64,000 bases of DNA, taken from NCBI RefSeq assembly GCF_004362825.1, contig NZ_SNXZ01000006.1, forward strand, positions 186,001 to 250,000, written 5' to 3'. The notes under the pieces are model-generated. The model had not been told where the DNA came from. It was given only the letters and a program-made list of their open reading frames with translations, and searched no databases. Of this stretch, positions 63,031-64,000 are shown in pieces. Both the position numbers and the translations under genes were made by a program. Each line of letters opens with the position of its first letter. The stretch's first letter is position 1. This stretch comes from Labedaea rhizosphaerae (GTDB taxonomy: Bacteria; Actinomycetota; Actinomycetes; Mycobacteriales; Pseudonocardiaceae).

Positions 63031-63143
63031 CGGACCGGTTCAGCGGGGAGCGAACGGCGCCGCCCTGACCGGATGCGCACCGCCGCGCTCGACTAGCCTG
63101 GCGGACAACCAACACGAAGGTTGTTGCGAATGCGGAGGTCAGC

Positions 63144-63374
63144 GTGGAGGTCAAGATCGGCATCGCCGACACCGCTCGGGAGCTGGTGCTGACGAGCACG
63201 TTGTCCCCGGACGAGGTGGAGGCCCTGGTGTCCGACGCCCTCGGGGCCAAGAGCACGGGCACCCTCACCCTGGTGGACGACAAGGGTCGCCGGTTCGTCG
63301 TGCCCGCCGCCCGGGTCGCGTACGTGGAGATCGGCGCGGCGGACGCCCGCCGGGTCGGGTTCGCCACCGCCTGA
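63144..63374 (+). CDS. DUF3107 small protein (TB9.4/Rv3208A-like)
   Basis: 76 residues: VEVKIGIADTARELVLTSTLSPDEVEALVSDALG, GTLTLVDDKGRRFVVPAARVAYVEIG, ending RRVGFATA. An actinobacterial family (mycobacterial TB9.4) of unknown function, small and soluble. GTG start with GGAGGTCAGC upstream. Convergent with DUF4873 across a strong bidirectional terminator. Rv3208 (TetR) and Rv3208A are neighbours there too. Confidence 0.9.
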   Translation: MEVKIGIADTARELVLTSTLSPDEVEALVSDALGAKSTGTLTLVDDKGRRFVVPAARVAYVEIGAADARRVGFATA

Positions 63375-63383
63375 GAAACGCGA

Positions 63384-63420
63384 AGAAGGGCCGTACCCGC
63401 TTGTCGGGTACGGCCCTTCT
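63384..63420. terminator. Bidirectional terminator
   Basis: Perfect 16-bp stem AGAAGGGCCGTACCCG (63384-63399) / CGGGTACGGCCCTTCT (63405-63420) with a 5-base loop, between the convergent DUF3107 and DUF4873 genes. Confidence 0.9.
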
Positions 63421-63427
63421 GGCGTCT

Positions 63428-63739
63428 TCAGAGCGTTGTGGGTACCGCGAACGGTGGCGTGCTCGACCCGGTGATCCGGTAGCGGCCCCACGGGTCGGGG
63501 TCGGACAACTCGCCGTCGGCGCTGCCTTGCGGGGTGCGGATGGTGGCCTCGGTCTTGCGGCCGCCCGCGATCGCGGTCAGCTCGTCGTTGCCCGCGAGCC
63601 GCCCGTACCAGCGGTAGCGGCCGTCGATGGGCTGGAAGTGGCCGCGCAGGTCGACCTCGACGGTCAGTTCGCGCTCGCCGACCACGAGGGTCGCCGGTCC
63701 GGCGTAGCCGTCGTCGTCTTGGTTCTCATGCCCGGTCAC
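63428..63739 (-). CDS. DUF4873 protein
   Basis: 103 residues: YAGPATLVVGERELTVEVDLRGHFQPIDGRYRWYGRLAG then IRTPQGSADGELSDPDPWGRYRITG, the DUF4873 beta-rich fold. In other actinobacteria it is fused to flavin monooxygenases or occurs alone; function unknown. GTG 63739 overlaps the end of the TetR gene by 14 bp, so they are cotranscribed. Confidence 0.8.
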   Translation of the reverse strand: MTGHENQDDDGYAGPATLVVGERELTVEVDLRGHFQPIDGRYRWYGRLAGNDELTAIAGGRKTEATIRTPQGSADGELSDPDPWGRYRITGSSTPPFAVPTTL

Positions 63740-64000
63740 GCTTGGCCTCCTCCAGTTTGACGACCTTGTTCAGCTCCAGCGGTTTCGTGCCGTCGACGCT
63801 CACGCCGTTCTGCCGCAGGATCCCGTCGATCGCGGCCCAGATGACCTGCGTGAGGTACTCGACGACGGCGTCGCGGGCCATGGTCTTGCGCTCCAGCCAC
63901 CACTCGCCGACGTTCTGGACCATGCCGACGATCCCGTACGCCCACGGCTCGGCCGCGCCGGAGTCGAGCTGGAACGCGCGCATGTAGTCGCCCAGCAGGG
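63726..64000 (-). CDS. TetR/AcrR family regulator, C-terminal part
   Basis: The C-terminal ligand-binding end of a TetR-type regulator, reading in from the right edge: GDYMRAFQLDSGAAEPWAYGIVGMVQNVGEWWLERKTMARDAVVEYLTQVIWAAIDGIL in helix blocks, with a charged tail ending KLEEAKRDRA. The DNA-binding domain lies outside the window. Position next to DUF4873 and DUF3107 agrees with Rv3208. Confidence 0.8.
   Translation of the reverse strand, partial: LLGDYMRAFQLDSGAAEPWAYGIVGMVQNVGEWWLERKTMARDAVVEYLTQVIWAAIDGILRQNGVSVDGTKPLELNKVVKLEEAKRDRA

Overview
The window is high-GC actinobacterial chromosome, most likely from the Pseudonocardiales (Lentzea/Saccharothrix/Actinosynnema/Amycolatopsis type; family-level placement is inference). 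GTG starts are frequent, 4-nt ATGA/GTGA gene overlaps are common, and many starts lie 6-8 nt after a TANNNT -10 box, which suggests leaderless mRNAs. Gene order follows Mycobacterium tuberculosis Rv1207-Rv1239c across most of the window: folP2, gpgS, DivIVA-like, tag, DUF3117, glgC, O-methyltransferase, sigE, rseA, htrA, tatB, mrp, DUF1003, the MgtE-N/CBS protein, the Rv1234-like protein, lpqY-sugA-sugB-sugC and corA. The right end follows Rv3208-Rv3212 (TetR, DUF3107, ferritin-like, DEAD-box helicase, beta-propeller protein). These correspondences are recalled from family knowledge, not computed.

Layout. 1-3254: end of a histidine-utilisation operon (AllC-like amidohydrolase, hutF, hutI), then a 22-bp-periodic repeat array. 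3564-7297: aldo/keto reductase, PlsC acyltransferase, folP2-gpgS. 7578-13070: cydABDC (cytochrome bd oxidase and its ABC exporter) on the minus strand, with a 39-codon ORF and a partial 191-bp-period duplication between cydD and cydC. A divergent PadR gene follows, with a dyad operator between them. 13134-16871: PadR operon, DivIVA-like, SRPBCC, a two-copy 75-bp in-frame repeat, tag, enoyl-CoA hydratase, DUF3117. 16945-24639: pepA, GtrA, glgC, methyltransferase, and the envelope-stress block sigE-rseA-htrA-tatB with MprA-like boxes. 24729-28784: YnfA/MarR pair, mrp, and a small accessory patch (XRE plus zinc-ribbon protein; XRE/DUF5753 plus DUF397). 28785-37292: DUF1003, CBS protein, kinase, slipin, acyl-CoA dehydrogenase, hydrolase and others. 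37500-41878: trehalose ABC importer. 41963-44197: I36-like secreted protein, two tiny paralogues, ParB-like nuclease and metallophosphoesterase.

The least ordinary region is 44375-51352. It holds two three-gene type VII secretion cassettes (Gly-rich WXG/PPE-like substrate, small WXG100-like partner, EspG-like chaperone) flanking corA, with no ESX core gene in view. In the second cassette the large substrate gene is cut by one in-frame TAG. corA has a long leader with a 19-codon upstream ORF and a 30-codon membrane ORF behind it. 51454-60423 is housekeeping and conserved-hypothetical material (MaoC, DUF2332, Nudix, PH-domain, PHP, MarC, ArsC-like, RecB-like nuclease, hydrolase, beta-propeller protein). 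60430-64000 carries the DEAD-box helicase, ferritin-like protein, DUF3107, DUF4873 and the end of a TetR gene. No tRNA, rRNA, CRISPR array, transposase or phage gene was seen.
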